A DNA stretch of 7,295 bases from an uncultured Eubacteriales bacterium (GTDB lineage Bacteria > Bacillota > Clostridia > Oscillospirales > Oscillospiraceae), in the NCBI GenBank assembly GCA_905210385.1, contig CAJLWS010000076.1:1-7295 (forward strand), read 5' to 3'. Under the pieces are notes generated by a model, which was given only the letters and a program-made list of their open reading frames with translations, ran no database searches and was not told where the DNA came from. How positions within the stretch are numbered: position 1 is the first letter of the stretch; every line of letters starts with the position of its first letter. The translations under genes were made by a program, and so were the position numbers. Positions 6,405 to 7,295 of this stretch are shown piece after piece.

Positions 6405-6531
6405 CCCAGAACGCCGCAGGTGCGGCGTACAAGCGTTTTGCCACAGGCAAAACCTTGGCGCAAGGGCGAATTTAGTTCGCCTGCGCAAGTTTGATCCATA
6501 GGGGTCCCCATGGGCATGGCCCATGGGGAGA
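6390..6531. mobile_element. 142-bp hairpin-array insert between the direct repeats (unclassified)
   Basis: No convincing gene is present. Four hairpins follow one another: ACGCCGCA/TGCGGCGT (6411-6428, GG between arms); GTTTTGCC/GGCAAAAC (6435-6453, ACA loop, extendable by AAG/CTT past one bulged C); GGCGAA/TTCGCC with outer GCGCA/TGCGC (6458-6486, TTTAG loop, AG bulge); and TCCCCATGGGC/GCCCATGGGGA (6505-6529, ATG loop). None is followed by a T-tract, so they are not ordinary terminators. Its left part holds a 14-bp inverted copy of rnhA sequence (6396-6409). Together with one repeat copy it makes a 215-bp unit absent from the inferred ancestral junction. I call it a mobile element because of insertion plus flanking duplication; there is no transposase, and the family is not recognised. 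Confidence 0.55.
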
Positions 6532-6604
6532 CAAGGGCCACGCAGAGAACCCTTACAATAACCGCTGTGACGAGATGGCGGTGGCCGAGTGGCAGAAGCT
6601 GAAG
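6532..6604 (+). repeat. 73-bp direct repeat, copy 2: orphan rnhA 3' end before pcp
   Basis: Exact copy of 6317-6389, followed by AGGTGA. Read in the old rnhA frame it would end K-L-K-R-stop (TGA 6608-6610), very likely the ancestral end of rnhA. The copy is disconnected from any start codon and encodes no protein in that frame. Its last bases contribute to the pcp ribosome site. A frame starting GTG at 6589 runs through it into pcp but is a by-product. Confidence 0.93.
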
Positions 6605-6609
6605 AGGTG
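6603..6609 (+). promoter_or_regulatory. pcp ribosome binding site built on the old rnhA stop region
   Basis: AGAGGTG lies 6 nt before ATG 6616 and overlaps the vestigial rnhA stop (TGA 6608-6610). It supports the start at 6616 and suggests that pcp was once translationally coupled to rnhA. Confidence 0.7.
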
Positions 6610-6615
6610 AAAACC

Positions 6616-7233
6616 ATGAAAATTATAGTTACCGGGTTTGAACCCTTTGGGGGTGAGACCCGCAACCCTTCTGCGGAAGTTGTGGAACATTTGCCGGATA
6701 CGATTGCCGGGGCGGAGATCGTCAAGCTAATTTTGCCTACGGTGCGGTACGAGGCTCCTCAGCGGGTAGCAGAGGCGCTGGAGCGATACCGCCCGGACGT
6801 GGTGCTGTCCATCGGCCAGGCCGGGGGTAGGACGGCGGTGAGCGTGGAGCGGGTGGCCGTCAACCTGGATGACTACCGTATCCCGGACAACGCCGGCAAC
6901 CAGCCGCAGGAGGAGCCGGTGGTTCCCGGCGGCCCGGACGCTTACCTCACCAATCTTCCGGTAAAGGCCATGGCAGAGGCCATCCGGGCGGCGGGGGTGC
7001 CTGCGGAGGTATCCTTGTCCGCTGGGACATTTGTATGCAATCATGTGCTCTACTCCGTGCGGCACTATTTGGAGAGACATTTCCCGGGAATAAGGAATGG
7101 GTTCCTCCACATCCCCTATCTGCCAGAGCAGGTGCTGGATAAGCCAGGCCAGCCCAGCATGCCGCTGGAGCTGTCTGTCCGTGGGGTGGAGGCGGCAATC
7201 GAAGGGATCGCAAGGACAGGAAAAGGGCGCTGA
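6616..7233 (+). CDS. pcp: Pyroglutamyl-peptidase I (pyrrolidone-carboxylate peptidase)
   Basis: Cytosolic cysteine peptidase (MEROPS family C15) that removes an N-terminal pyroglutamate from peptides. The product is 205 residues; the family is usually 200-220. It opens with the hallmark MKIIVTGFEPFGGETRNPS. The catalytic triad is Glu78 (SVERVAVN), Cys141 (SAGTFVCNHVLY) and His165 (GFLHIPYLP), matching Glu81/Cys144/His168 of the Bacillus enzyme. IGQAGGR (66-72) and DNAGNQP (91-97) are further conserved loops. ATG 6616 is chosen because it starts the conserved motif and has AGAGGTG 6 nt upstream; a GTG at 6589 lies in duplicated rnhA sequence. It probably shares the rnhA transcript, now separated from it by a 215-bp duplication and hairpin block that may alter readthrough. 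A palindrome follows the stop by 16 bases. Confidence 0.95.
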   Translation: MKIIVTGFEPFGGETRNPSAEVVEHLPDTIAGAEIVKLILPTVRYEAPQRVAEALERYRPDVVLSIGQAGGRTAVSVERVAVNLDDYRIPDNAGNQPQEEPVVPGGPDAYLTNLPVKAMAEAIRAAGVPAEVSLSAGTFVCNHVLYSVRHYLERHFPGIRNGFLHIPYLPEQVLDKPGQPSMPLELSVRGVEAAIEGIARTGKGR

Positions 7234-7249
7234 CCGCCATTGATATGCT

Positions 7250-7295
7250 CCCTCTATGAGAGACAGTGAAATAAAACACTGTCAAACATAGAGGG
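7250..7295. repeat. Nested palindrome downstream of pcp, reaching the window edge
   Basis: Outer arms CCCTCTATG (7250-7258) and CATAGAGGG (7287-7295) are perfect 9-bp complements. Inside them GACAGTG (7262-7268) pairs with CACTGTC (7277-7283) around an A/T-only loop (AAATAAAA). The outer arm ends exactly at the window edge, so the palindrome may extend further with the partner of TGATATGCT (7241-7249). There is no T-tract after the inner stem, so a canonical terminator is unlikely. It could be an intergenic repeat unit, or a transcript-end structure shared with a gene outside the window. Confidence 0.6.

Noticed and set aside
6505..6529. Fourth hairpin of the insert as an intrinsic terminator for rnhA
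   Set aside because: The stem is strong, but it is followed by GACAAGGG with no T-tract on the plus strand, and pcp has no clear promoter of its own downstream.
6338..6541. 67-codon minus-strand frame through the hairpin insert
   Set aside because: It spans rnhA antisense sequence and palindromic DNA, with no ribosome site or domain seen; better explained as a by-product.
6589..6615. Upstream GTG start for pcp within the duplicated rnhA end
   Set aside because: It adds nine residues encoded by displaced rnhA sequence; ATG 6616 starts the conserved motif and has its own ribosome site.

Overview
The window is GC-rich, densely coded bacterial chromosome. The gyrB-gyrA order with no large insertion in GyrB, the small SHOCT-domain membrane protein, the membrane-anchored XRE regulator, strong AGGAGG-type ribosome sites and intergenic palindromes suggest a GC-rich member of the Clostridia, most plausibly Oscillospiraceae (Flavonifractor/Pseudoflavonifractor-like). 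That assignment is inferred from protein style, not from a database search.

Layout. (1) 3-4545, plus strand: a gyrase operon with the 3' five-sixths of gyrB, complete gyrA, and a 125-residue two-helix membrane protein with a C-terminal SHOCT motif, closed by a strong intrinsic terminator at 4623-4661. (2) 4662-5267: a short XRE-type regulator with two C-terminal membrane helices. Its upstream region holds three GGGAAAC boxes at an exact 21-bp period and a 10-bp perfect inverted repeat that overlaps the -35 box. A 15-bp perfect hairpin with T-tracts on both strands separates it from the convergent gene. (3) 5274-5783, minus strand: a type I (Nudix-fold) isopentenyl-diphosphate isomerase with a good sigma-70 promoter (TTGACG-17-TACAAT). 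(4) 5890-7233, plus strand: rnhA (RNase HI, GTG start) and pcp (pyroglutamyl-peptidase I), divergent from idi. (5) 7250-7295: a nested palindrome cut by the window end.

The most unusual structure is the rnhA-pcp junction. The last 73 bp of the rnhA coding body (6317-6389) recur perfectly at 6532-6604, separated by 142 bp made almost entirely of four consecutive hairpins. Removing one 215-bp unit (repeat plus insert) rebuilds a normal junction in which rnhA ends K-L-K-R-stop five bases before the pcp ATG. So a recent event inserted the hairpin block, duplicated the gene end and left both genes intact. The block also carries a 14-bp inverted copy of rnhA sequence that spans the duplication start. 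I cannot name the element; it could be a small non-autonomous mobile element or the scar of a larger integration.

Functionally, the first block encodes DNA supercoiling, rnhA removes RNA from RNA/DNA hybrids, idi supplies DMAPP/IPP balance for isoprenoids, and pcp trims N-terminal pyroglutamate. They look like ordinary core genes side by side rather than one dedicated system. The novelty is in the non-coding structures: the rnhA 3' duplication with its hairpin array, the phased boxes before the XRE gene, and the terminal palindrome.
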